Assembly: GCF_017315705.1 (NCBI RefSeq)
Contig: NZ_JAFLRF010000026.1
Coordinates: forward strand, 1 to 64,000
Origin: Trinickia mobilis
GTDB taxonomy: Bacteria > Pseudomonadota > Gammaproteobacteria > Burkholderiales > Burkholderiaceae
Length of the DNA: 64,000 nt
Reading direction: 5' to 3'
The notes beneath the pieces are model-generated. The model searched no databases, was not told the DNA's origin, and saw nothing but the letters and a program-made list of their open reading frames with translations. The number at the start of each line of letters is the position of its first letter. The first letter of the stretch is position 1. The translations under genes and the position numbers were made by a program. Shown piece by piece: positions 57,006-64,000 of the stretch.

Positions 57006-58053
57006 ACGCAACCTTCAACCCGCGCCGCGCACGATCGTCCACGGCGGCAACCTGCACGAAGCCGCGCGCCGCTACGGCATCGCATACGAAGCCTGGCTCG
57101 ACCTGTCGACCGGCATCAATCCGCACGGCTATTCCGTGCCGCCCGTGCCCGCCGATGCGTGGCGGCGGCTGCCCGACGAAGGCGATGCGCTCGCCGGATG
57201 TGCGGCGCGTTACTACGGTGCGCCCGGGGTCGAAAACGTGCTGCCCGTCGCCGGCAGTCAGGCCGCGATTCGCGCGCTGCCGGCGCTGCTGCCGCGCGCG
57301 AGCGCCGGGGTCGCGCCGCTCGCTTACGGCGAGTACGCGCCGGCCTTCGAGCGCAACGGCCATCGCGTGATGCCGCTCGATATCGGCCGCGCGGCGCTGC
57401 CTGCGGATCTCACCCACGTCATCGTTGCGAATCCGAATAACCCGACGGCGGAACGCTCGAGCACGGCGCAACTGCTCGGCTGGCATGCGCAACTCGCTGC
57501 GCGCGGCGGCACGCTGATCGTCGACGAAGCGTTTGCGGATGCGACGCCGGCTGAATCGCTGGCGCCCCATGTTCACCGGCGCGGCCTCGTCGTGCTGCGC
57601 TCGGTCGGCAAATTCTTCGGGCTTGCCGGCGTGCGCGCCGGGTTCGTGCTCGCCGAGCCCCGATGGATCGACATCCTGCGCGATACGCTCGGCGCGTGGA
57701 CCGTCGGCGGACCGTCACGGCATGCGGTGTTGGCCGCGTTCGCAGACCGTGACTGGCAGCATGCGATGCGCTCGCGGCTCGCCGACGATGGCGCCCGTCT
57801 CGCCGATTTGTTGCGCGAACAACGATTTACCGTGCACGCGACGCCGCTTTTCGCGTGGACTGCCGATTCGCGCGCCCACGCGCTGCACGAAGCGCTCGCG
57901 CGGCGCGGCATCTGGACACGCTATTTCGCGGCGCCGTCGAGCGTGCGCTTCGGCCTGCCTGCGAGCGAAGCCGAATGGACGTGCCTCGCCGTTGCGCTGC
58001 GCGAATGCGTCGAAGCAATCGAGAACACCGGCAACCCGCACGCCCAATCATGA
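56998..58053 (+). CDS. cobD: Threonine-phosphate decarboxylase, PLP-dependent
   Basis: Class I/II aminotransferase-fold enzyme of 351 residues that makes aminopropanol phosphate from threonine phosphate for CbiB. STGINPHGY opens the fold. PNNPTAE, DEAFAD and the PLP-Lys in SVGKFFGLAGVRAGF are present. It overlaps cbiB by 8 bases and btuF by 4 (ATGA). Named cobC in the aerobic nomenclature; here cobD after Salmonella. Confidence 0.9.
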   Translation: MAERNLQPAPRTIVHGGNLHEAARRYGIAYEAWLDLSTGINPHGYSVPPVPADAWRRLPDEGDALAGCAARYYGAPGVENVLPVAGSQAAIRALPALLPRASAGVAPLAYGEYAPAFERNGHRVMPLDIGRAALPADLTHVIVANPNNPTAERSSTAQLLGWHAQLAARGGTLIVDEAFADATPAESLAPHVHRRGLVVLRSVGKFFGLAGVRAGFVLAEPRWIDILRDTLGAWTVGGPSRHAVLAAFADRDWQHAMRSRLADDGARLADLLREQRFTVHATPLFAWTADSRAHALHEALARRGIWTRYFAAPSSVRFGLPASEAEWTCLAVALRECVEAIENTGNPHAQS

Positions 58054-58988
58054 TCCGCGTCGCTACTCGCGGCCGCACGGCCAAACCGCTCCTGTTCGCA
58101 CTCGCGCTGGCGCTGGCGTTTGCATCGCACGCGCACGCCGCCATCACCGTCACTGACGACGCCGGCGCCGCCGTCACCCTTGCCGCACCCGCCGAACGCG
58201 TGATCAGCCTCGCGCCGCACGTCACCGAGATGATCTACGCGGCAGGCGGCGGCGCAAAGCTGGTCGGCGCGGTGTCGTACAGCGACTACCCGCCCGAGGC
58301 CAAGCAAGTGCCGCGCGTCGGCGACAACAAGGCGCTCGACCTCGAACGCATCGTCGCGTCGAAACCGGATTTGATCGTCGTCTGGCGGCACGGCAATGCG
58401 CAGCAGCAGCTCGACAAGCTGCGCGAGCTGCACGTGCCGATGTTCGTCAGCGAGCCGCGCAAGCTCGACGACGTCGCGACCGATCTCGTCAGGCTCGGCG
58501 CGCTGCTGGGCACGCCGCAAGTCGCGAACGCGGCGGCCCGCGCGTATCGCGCGCAAATCGCGCAACTCCGGGCGCGCTACGCGGCGCGAGCGCCTGTCAG
58601 CGTGTTCTATCAGGTTTGGGACGATCCGCTCATGACGCTCAACGGCGAGCACATGGTGAGCGACGTCATCAGCCTATGCGGCGGACGCAACGTGTTCGCG
58701 CAACTTGCGCCGCTCGTGCCGACGGTGTCGACGGAAGCCGTCCTCGCGGCCGATCCGGAAGCGATCGTGACCGCGAGCGCAGGCGCAACCGCACCCGACA
58801 AGCCACTGCCGGGCCTCGACAAATGGCGCAAGTGGCCGAGCCTGACGGCGGCCGCGCGCAACAACCTGTTCGCCATCGACGGCGACCTCATCAACCGGCC
58901 CGCGCCGCGCATCGCGCAAGGCGCGGCGCAGCTTTGCGAAGACCTGGAGGTGGCGCGCTCGCGACGGCCGCAAAATGCGGCGCGCTGA
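58050..58988 (+). CDS. btuF: Cobalamin-binding periplasmic protein, BtuF type
   Basis: Class III substrate-binding protein of 312 residues. It has a signal peptide (ATRGRTAKPLLFALALALAFA..., cleavage after AHA). Two lobes are joined by a long helix, with RVISLAPHVTEMIYAAGGG, KPDLIVVWRHGNAQQQLDKL and VSVFYQVWDDPLMTLNGEHMV typical of BtuF. It is translationally coupled to cobD rather than to btuCD, which lie on the other strand 3.5 kb away. Confidence 0.88.
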   Translation: MIRVATRGRTAKPLLFALALALAFASHAHAAITVTDDAGAAVTLAAPAERVISLAPHVTEMIYAAGGGAKLVGAVSYSDYPPEAKQVPRVGDNKALDLERIVASKPDLIVVWRHGNAQQQLDKLRELHVPMFVSEPRKLDDVATDLVRLGALLGTPQVANAAARAYRAQIAQLRARYAARAPVSVFYQVWDDPLMTLNGEHMVSDVISLCGGRNVFAQLAPLVPTVSTEAVLAADPEAIVTASAGATAPDKPLPGLDKWRKWPSLTAAARNNLFAIDGDLINRPAPRIAQGAAQLCEDLEVARSRRPQNAAR

Positions 58989-59057
58989 GACAGGCCGGCG
59001 ATAACGGCGTCCGCTCGAGTCGAGAATAGACAAGCCTGGGATCGGCGAGAACAGGCC

Positions 59058-59669
59058 CTACGCATTCCAGCGCACGAGCGCCCACTGCCCCGACAGCGGA
59101 TCGCGCCGCAGCCACACGATGCCGGCCATCTCGAGCGTCCATTGCAGGCACTGTTCGAGCGGCACGCGCAAGGCGAATGACGCGATCACGCGCATGACGC
59201 CCGCGTGTGTCACGACATGACACGATGCGCCGTCCGTCGTCGCGAACGACGCGAGGCGCCCCTCGACGCACGTATCGAACCACGCGCGCACCCGCAAATC
59301 GAACTGCGCGACGCTCTCGCCGCCGTGCGCGCGCGCGTGCTGCAAATTGCCCGCCCATTCGTCGAGCTCCGCGCGGTCGATGTCGTCCCAGCGCTTGCTT
59401 TCCCAAGCGCCGAAGTCGATTTCCTGCAAGCGGGCGTCGAGCGTTTCCGCACAGCCGTAACGTTGCGCCAATAGCGCGGCAACGGTCGAACAGCGCGTCA
59501 ACGGACTCGACCACAGCGCTTGCGGACGCGGCGCCTCCAGCGTCGCAAGGCGCGCGGCAAGCGCGTCGGCCGACGTGGAGGCGTCGCTCGCGAGCGGCAC
59601 GTCGGTCCTGCCGTAGCACACGCCGGCGTCGATCGCGGGCGCCGGATGGCGAATCAGGATGAGATCCAT
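59058..59669 (-). CDS. cobC: Alpha-ribazole phosphatase, histidine-phosphatase family
   Basis: Phosphoglycerate-mutase-like phosphatase of 203 residues, producing alpha-ribazole or removing the 5'-phosphate of cobalamin phosphate. The catalytic His lies in LILIRHPAPA (RHP instead of the usual RHG). The second Arg is in WSSPLTRCSTVA, Glu in LQEIDFGAWE and the second His in HVVTHAGVMR. It is the last gene of the minus-strand cobalamin operon and overlaps the end of cobS by 16 bases. Confidence 0.88.
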   Translation of the reverse strand: MDLILIRHPAPAIDAGVCYGRTDVPLASDASTSADALAARLATLEAPRPQALWSSPLTRCSTVAALLAQRYGCAETLDARLQEIDFGAWESKRWDDIDRAELDEWAGNLQHARAHGGESVAQFDLRVRAWFDTCVEGRLASFATTDGASCHVVTHAGVMRVIASFALRVPLEQCLQWTLEMAGIVWLRRDPLSGQWALVRWNA

Positions 59670-60412
59670 CCGAGCATGACCAAGTAGACCGCGAGTTCGA
59701 AGATTTGCTGTGCGAAGCCGAGGCAATCGCCCGTGTAGCCGCCGATGCGCCGCACGAAGTAGCGGCCGAGCAGCACGCGCAATACGATGAGTGCGCCAAA
59801 CGCGGCGCAGCCCGCGCGCCAGTCGGGCCAGAAGAGCCACGGCAGGCCGAACGCCGCCGCGCATCCGAACGCCGGCAGCGACATGCGCTGCGCGACCGGC
59901 TTCGCCTTCCCTTCCGGCCTCACGTAGTCGAGCGTCACGAGATAGCTGACTGCCGTGACGCGGCTCGCCGCGTGCGCGGCAATCATCAGCCACGCCGCGC
60001 GCGACGGCGGCAGCGCAGCGAGCGCTTGCCATTTCAGTCCGAGCGCGATGACGAGCGCGATCGCGCCGAACGCGCCGATGCGCGAGTCGTGCATGATGCG
60101 CAGCACGTCGTCGCGCGCGTAGCCGCCGCCGAACGCGTCGCAACAGTCCGCGAGACCGTCTTCGTGAAGTGCGCCGGTGACGGCGAGCGTGGCCGCCATC
60201 GACAGCATCACCGCGATGCCGCCGGGAAACACGCGCAGCGCCGCGAGATACGTCAACGCGCCCACGCCGCCCACCAGCACGCCGACGAGCGGAAAGTAGC
60301 GCGCGGACGCGCTCAGATAGCCCGCCTCGAAGCCGACCCAGCGCGGCACCGGAACGCGCGTGAAATAGCCGAGCGCCGTGAAGAAGTAGCGGACTTCGGC
60401 GAACGGGTTCAC
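59654..60412 (-). CDS. cobS: Cobalamin synthase (adenosylcobinamide-GDP ribazoletransferase)
   Basis: Integral membrane enzyme of 252 residues joining GDP-cobinamide and alpha-ribazole. DGLADCCDAFGGG is the conserved acidic motif, and MHDSRIGAFGAIALVIALGLK is the second family block. I chose GTG 60412 because AGAGG lies just upstream and VNPFAEVRYFFTALGYFTRVPVP matches family N-termini. The open frame extends further upstream but becomes arginine-rich shadow of cobT. Confidence 0.9.
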   Translation of the reverse strand: MNPFAEVRYFFTALGYFTRVPVPRWVGFEAGYLSASARYFPLVGVLVGGVGALTYLAALRVFPGGIAVMLSMAATLAVTGALHEDGLADCCDAFGGGYARDDVLRIMHDSRIGAFGAIALVIALGLKWQALAALPPSRAAWLMIAAHAASRVTAVSYLVTLDYVRPEGKAKPVAQRMSLPAFGCAAAFGLPWLFWPDWRAGCAAFGALIVLRVLLGRYFVRRIGGYTGDCLGFAQQIFELAVYLVMLGWISS

Positions 60413-60464
60413 CGGCGGCCTCTTGCGATTTTCAGGGCGCGCATCGGCCCGCCGCTCCACGCTG

Positions 60465-61526
60465 TCATCGCGCATCGCGGTTCGCGACGCCAGCCGATTC
60501 GAAGCTCGCCATCTCGTTGAGGAACGCGACCGCCGCACGCACGACCGGCAGCGCGAGCGCCGCGCCCGTGCCTTCGCCGAGCCGCATGTCGAGTGCGAGG
60601 AGCGGCTTCGCGCCGAAATGATCGAGCATGCGGCGATGGCCCGCTTCGTTCGACGCATGTGCGAACACGCAATACTGGCGCACCGCCGGCTCGAGCGAAT
60701 CGGCGACGACGAGCGCCGCCGTCGCGATGAAGCCGTCGACGAGGATCGTCATCTTCGCTTCGGCCGCGGCGAGGTAGGCCCCCGCCATCATCGCGATCTC
60801 AAAACCGCCGAACGTGGCGAGCACGTCGAGCGGATCTGCGCTTGCGGGATGGTAGGCAAGCGCCGAAGCCAGCACGTTGCGCTTTTTGGCGAGCCCCGCG
60901 TTGTCGAGCCCGGTGCCGCGCCCGACGCATTCGTCGATCGGCGCGCCGCACAGCCGGCTCATCACGCACGCCGCGGACGAGGTATTCGCAATCCCCATCT
61001 CGCCGAAGCCGATCACGTTGGTGCCGAGCGCGGCGTGATGGCGTACGCGCGCAACGCCTGCCGCGAGCGCGGCACGGGCTTCGTCGATCGTCATCGCCGG
61101 TTCGTGCGCGAAGTTGCGCGTGCCGTTCGCGATCGGAATGTTGACGAGGTTCGGCGCATCCGGCAGCGGCGCCGCAACGCCTGCATTGACGACTTCGAGC
61201 GTGAGCCCGGCGACGCGGCTGAACACGTTGATCGCCGCACCGCCGGCGAGAAAGTTCGCGACCATTTGCGCGGTGACGGCCTGCGGATAAGGACTCACAC
61301 CTTCGTGCGCGATGCCGTGATCGCCCGCGAACACGATCATCACCGGACGCTCGACGCTCGGATGCGTCGTCTGCTGGATCAGACCGATCTGTCGCGCCAG
61401 CGCTTCGAGCAGGCCGAGGCTGCCGGGCGGCTTCGTCTTGGTGTCGATGAGGTGCTGCAGCTCGGCGCGCAATGCGAGGTCGAGCGACTCGACAATGGGA
61501 AGAGGGATTGAAGCATTCATAGTCAT
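60465..61526 (-). CDS. cobT: Nicotinate-nucleotide:dimethylbenzimidazole phosphoribosyltransferase
   Basis: Enzyme of about 353 residues that activates the lower ligand of cobalamin. Family blocks are TKPPGSLGLLEALARQIGL, FAGDHGIAHEGVSPYPQAVT, GEMGIANTSSAAC and the C-terminal LRLGEGTGAALALP with the catalytic Glu. ATG 61526 (MTMNASIPLP) and 61520 are both possible starts; neither has a clear ribosome site. The 147-base gap to btuD is gene-free, and I see no cobalamin riboswitch in it. Confidence 0.93.
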   Translation of the reverse strand: MTMNASIPLPIVESLDLALRAELQHLIDTKTKPPGSLGLLEALARQIGLIQQTTHPSVERPVMIVFAGDHGIAHEGVSPYPQAVTAQMVANFLAGGAAINVFSRVAGLTLEVVNAGVAAPLPDAPNLVNIPIANGTRNFAHEPAMTIDEARAALAAGVARVRHHAALGTNVIGFGEMGIANTSSAACVMSRLCGAPIDECVGRGTGLDNAGLAKKRNVLASALAYHPASADPLDVLATFGGFEIAMMAGAYLAAAEAKMTILVDGFIATAALVVADSLEPAVRQYCVFAHASNEAGHRRMLDHFGAKPLLALDMRLGEGTGAALALPVVRAAVAFLNEMASFESAGVANRDAR

Positions 61527-61673
61527 GTCTGGATAAATTCGCATCTGGCCGGCACGACGCTGCGACCTAATGCATCGAGCGCCCATGCGGCCTTGTATCA
61601 CGCTGCGGCCACCATACCTGGAGTTGCCCGGCCTGTTAATTCGGTAAAACCGCATGCGGCGCGCGCAGCGTCC

Positions 61674-62531
61674 TTAAAAAGGTTTCGACGCACTCGGCGG
61701 CCCGGCTCGCAATGCCGGCACCAGCGCCTCGTGCCCGGCGTCCTCGATGAGCACGAGCGGATAGCCGAACGCACGGCTCGCGAGCACCGGGGTCAAGACA
61801 TCGCGCACCGGTCCCGCATGCGCGGCGCCGTTGCCGTCCATCAGCAGAGCATGCGTGGCGAAGCGGCGCGCCAGATTCAAATCGTGACACGACAATATGA
61901 CCGTGCGCGGCGGCGCCTCGACCCAGTGCCCGAGCATCTCGAGGCAGTCGATCTGATGATGCAGATCCAGATGCGCGAGCGGTTCGTCGAGCAGCAGCAA
62001 CGGCGCGTCCTGGCACAGCGCGGCGGCGAGCGCGACACGCTGCCGCTCGCCGCCCGACAGCGAGAGCACGTCGCGCGAAGCGAAGGGCGCGAGGTCGAGC
62101 GCGTCGAGCGCGGCCTGTGCCGCGGCGCGATCGCCGTCGCGCTCCCAGCCCCAGCCGGACAGATGCGGGAAGCGATTGAGCAGCACGATATCGAGCACGC
62201 GTGCGCTGAACGCATCGCGAATGCTTTGCGGCATCAGCGCGCGGCGCTGCGCGAGCTTGACGCCCGGCCAGTCCGCGAGGCGCACGCCATCCATTTCGAC
62301 ATGCCCGTGCGCGCCGCGCATCAAACCTGCGAGCGTCGAGATCAGCGTCGTCTTGCCGGCGCCGTTCGGGCCGGCGATGCACCAGATCTCGCCGGGATAG
62401 AACGTGTGCGTGAAATCGTCGAGCAGCGTGCGGGCGCCCGCGCGCAGCGTCAGACGCTGCGCCGACAATTGCGGCGCGCGGCCGGTCGCATCGAAGCGAA
62501 AAGCAGAAGTCAAAGCAGCGCGCACTGTCAT
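61674..62531 (-). CDS. btuD: Vitamin B12 ABC transporter ATPase BtuD
   Basis: ATPase of 285 residues for the BtuC permease. Walker A is IAGPNGAGKTTLI, Q-loop is ALMPQSI, signature is LSLSGGERQR, Walker B is LLLLDEPLAHLD and H-loop is ILSCHDLNL. The ATG at 62531 overlaps the btuC stop as ATGA. FecE/BtuD-type ATPases also serve siderophores, but the cobalamin neighbours settle the role. Confidence 0.9.
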   Translation of the reverse strand: MTVRAALTSAFRFDATGRAPQLSAQRLTLRAGARTLLDDFTHTFYPGEIWCIAGPNGAGKTTLISTLAGLMRGAHGHVEMDGVRLADWPGVKLAQRRALMPQSIRDAFSARVLDIVLLNRFPHLSGWGWERDGDRAAAQAALDALDLAPFASRDVLSLSGGERQRVALAAALCQDAPLLLLDEPLAHLDLHHQIDCLEMLGHWVEAPPRTVILSCHDLNLARRFATHALLMDGNGAAHAGPVRDVLTPVLASRAFGYPLVLIEDAGHEALVPALRAGPPSASKPF

Positions 62532-63562
62532 CGCGGCCTCGCGAGCAGCATCCAGAGAAACACCGGGACGCCGATCAGCACCGTGATGACGCCCACCGGC
62601 AATTGCGCCGGCGCGACGACGGTGCGCGCGACGAGGTCGGCGCCCATCACGGCAACCCCGCCCGCGAGCGCCGACGCGGGCAGCAGCATGCGCTGATCGT
62701 TGCCGCAGGAAAGCCGCAACGCGTGCGGCACGACGAGCCCGATGAAGCCGATGGTGCCGGCGGTCGTCACTGCCGCGGCCGCGGCTAGCGACGCGACCAG
62801 ATACACGCGCAAGCGCAGCCGCACGACGGGAACGCCGAGCGCCTGCGCGGCCGCATCGCCGCGCAACAGCACGTTGAGCTGCGGCGCAACCGGCACGACG
62901 GCGGCGAGCGCAATGGCCAGCGCGGTCATCGCGGGCCACGCCGTGCCGACGCCGTTCAAGTCTCCGGTCAGCCAGAAAAGAATGCCGCGCAGATGGCTCT
63001 CCGGCGCGAGCGACAAGAGCAACGTGATGCCCGCATACCACCCGGCCGCGATCACGGCGCCGGTCAACAGCAAACGCGGCGACGCATCCTGCGGCTCGCC
63101 GCGCCACAGTTCGCGGCGCGCGAGACCGAGCACGAGCAGGATCGACACGAACGCCCCCGCGAACGACGCGGCATCGACCCACCACCACGCCCAGCCCGCC
63201 ATCATCGCGATCACCGCGAACGTTGCCGCGCCGCCCGAGACGCCGAGCACATAGGGCTCCGCGAGCGGATTGCGCAGCAGCACTTGCAAGAGCGCGCCCG
63301 CCAACGCGAGCAGCGCGCCGCATGCGAAGCCCGCCAGCGCGCGCGGCAAGCGCAGCGTCCGCACGATCTCGCCGGCCACGTCGCCGTCACTGGCGGAAGA
63401 ATGCAGCAGCGCCGACAGCGCCCGCTGCGGCGAAACAGCCACGCTGCCGAGCCCGAGCGCCGCGACGAACACCGCGAGTGCGAGCGCGCCGAGCACGAGC
63501 CAGATCGCCGCCGCTCGCTTCGCGGTCATGCCATGCGGCGACATGAGCCGCGCGCGGCTCAT
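62528..63562 (-). CDS. btuC: Vitamin B12 ABC transporter permease BtuC
   Basis: FecCD-family permease of about 344 residues with around ten membrane segments. LRLPRALAGFACGALLALAGALLQ and NPLAEPYVLGVSGGAA are the family N-terminal blocks, and GTIGFIGLVVPHALRL is the conserved late block contacting the ATPase. The start is uncertain between GTG 63583, ATG 63562 and ATG 63544; none has a strong ribosome site. The btuB end lies 75 bases upstream. Confidence 0.88.
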   Translation of the reverse strand: MSRARLMSPHGMTAKRAAAIWLVLGALALAVFVAALGLGSVAVSPQRALSALLHSSASDGDVAGEIVRTLRLPRALAGFACGALLALAGALLQVLLRNPLAEPYVLGVSGGAATFAVIAMMAGWAWWWVDAASFAGAFVSILLVLGLARRELWRGEPQDASPRLLLTGAVIAAGWYAGITLLLSLAPESHLRGILFWLTGDLNGVGTAWPAMTALAIALAAVVPVAPQLNVLLRGDAAAQALGVPVVRLRLRVYLVASLAAAAAVTTAGTIGFIGLVVPHALRLSCGNDQRMLLPASALAGGVAVMGADLVARTVVAPAQLPVGVITVLIGVPVFLWMLLARPR

Positions 63563-63637
63563 CGCGCTTCGCTCGCGCGACACCGCAAGGCCGCTCGCAG
63601 CCGCATGCCCATGCCGCCGCCGGCAGAAGCCGACGCA

Positions 63638-64000
63638 TCATTGCTGCTGCCAGCCCACCGTGAGATACGCGCCGCGCTTCGGCGTGTTGTACGTATACGC
63701 AGTTTCATAGTTCTGGTTCAACAGGTTGTCGATTTTCGCGCTGACGTACCACGCTTTCGTGATGGTGTAGCGCGCCGACAGATTGACGACGCCATAGCCG
63801 CCGAGCTTCACGCCGCCGATATCGGTGCTCGGCCCGCTCACGATCCACTCGCCGCCGACGCGCCAGCCGCCGATCGTGCGATTCGCCGTGAACGACGCGA
63901 AGCGGCGCGCGCGGCGCACCAGGTCGGTATCGTTGTCCTCATCCATCGGGTTCTGCACGGTAAACGCGGCGCGCAGACCGGTCTTGCCGACGTGACCGCT
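63638..64000 (-). CDS. btuB: TonB-dependent vitamin B12 receptor BtuB, C-terminal part
   Basis: The last 120 residues of a TonB-dependent outer-membrane barrel; the frame runs off the right edge. Alternating barrel strands are clear (RFASFTANRTIGGWRVGGEW, GYGVVNLSARYTITKAWYVS), followed by the receptor-typical AKIDNLLNQNYETAYTYNTP. It ends GWQQQ rather than in an aromatic residue, which is unusual for the BAM signal. Position upstream of btuCD-cobTSC identifies it as BtuB. A cobalamin riboswitch, if present, would lie outside the window. Confidence 0.85.
   Translation of the reverse strand, partial: SGHVGKTGLRAAFTVQNPMDEDNDTDLVRRARRFASFTANRTIGGWRVGGEWIVSGPSTDIGGVKLGGYGVVNLSARYTITKAWYVSAKIDNLLNQNYETAYTYNTPKRGAYLTVGWQQQ

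Noticed and set aside
61527-61673. Possible cobalamin riboswitch between cobT and btuD
   Set aside because: Read on the minus strand, the region lacks the B12-box-like conserved blocks. The operon promoter is more likely upstream of btuB, outside the window.

Overview
The window looks like chromosomal DNA of a high-GC betaproteobacterium of the Burkholderia sensu lato group (Paraburkholderia, Trinickia, Caballeronia or Burkholderia). Reasons: a Burkholderia-type trimeric porin, fused hemDX, an argH - Orn/Lys/Arg decarboxylase - dcd neighbourhood, DUF3460, the cobalamin salvage block, and a repeat family whose translated fragments are familiar from this group. This is inference from gene content. 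No rRNA, tRNA, CRISPR array, insertion sequence or prophage was seen.

Layout. 1-1300: end of an ABC permease gene, a broken sensor gene and an 88-residue orphan. 1332-4112: an EnvZ/OmpR-like two-component system divergent from a Spy/CpxP-like periplasmic protein, with two CpxR-box-like sites between them. 4831-8761: hisQMP amino-acid importer and a porin. 8951-11084: glnB and nadE. 11409-13464: acyltransferase-like protein, GIY-YIG protein, ppa. 13720-17550: aldehyde dehydrogenase, SDR and MFS transporter. 17661-18556: a 5'-truncated LysM protein overlapping a small secreted protein. 18639-26219: hemC-hemDX-hemY divergent from ppc. 26311-29522: methyltransferase/XRE regulator pair and an ECF sigma/anti-sigma pair. 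29681-38113: argH, an LprI-like protein, decarboxylase, dcd, a SodC-like lipoprotein without metal ligands, apbC and an OmpA-type lipoprotein. 38625-40793: metG. 40906-42772: a two-gene island that looks like a pore-forming toxin with its membrane immunity protein. 42853-48822: tamA-tamB. 49121-53650: DUF3460, scpA, panC, panD, a ParA-like gene, a thioesterase and DoxX. 53812-64000: cobalamin salvage and uptake (cobQ; cobU-cbiB-cobD-btuF on the plus strand; btuB-btuC-btuD-cobT-cobS-cobC on the minus strand).

The most unusual signal is a modular repeat that sits exactly against start codons. At four genes (nadE, the SDR, panC, cbiB) the repeat reads as a mini-ORF whose stop overlaps the gene's start codon, and its last 35 bases form a hairpin (10-base arms, 15-base loop) whose right arm abuts the ATG. 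The loop sequence is conserved, while the arms change but stay paired. In two copies the right arm contains the Shine-Dalgarno sequence. This looks like a portable translational-coupling leader. Two decayed copies lie upstream of the decarboxylase and the SodC-like gene. A second, shorter palindromic repeat is nested inside three of the copies and also occurs once alone.

The second candidate for an undescribed system is the toxin/immunity pair at 40906-42772: non-ATG starts, tight coupling, a C-terminal hydrophobic hairpin in the first protein, and an AT-rich polytopic membrane protein second.
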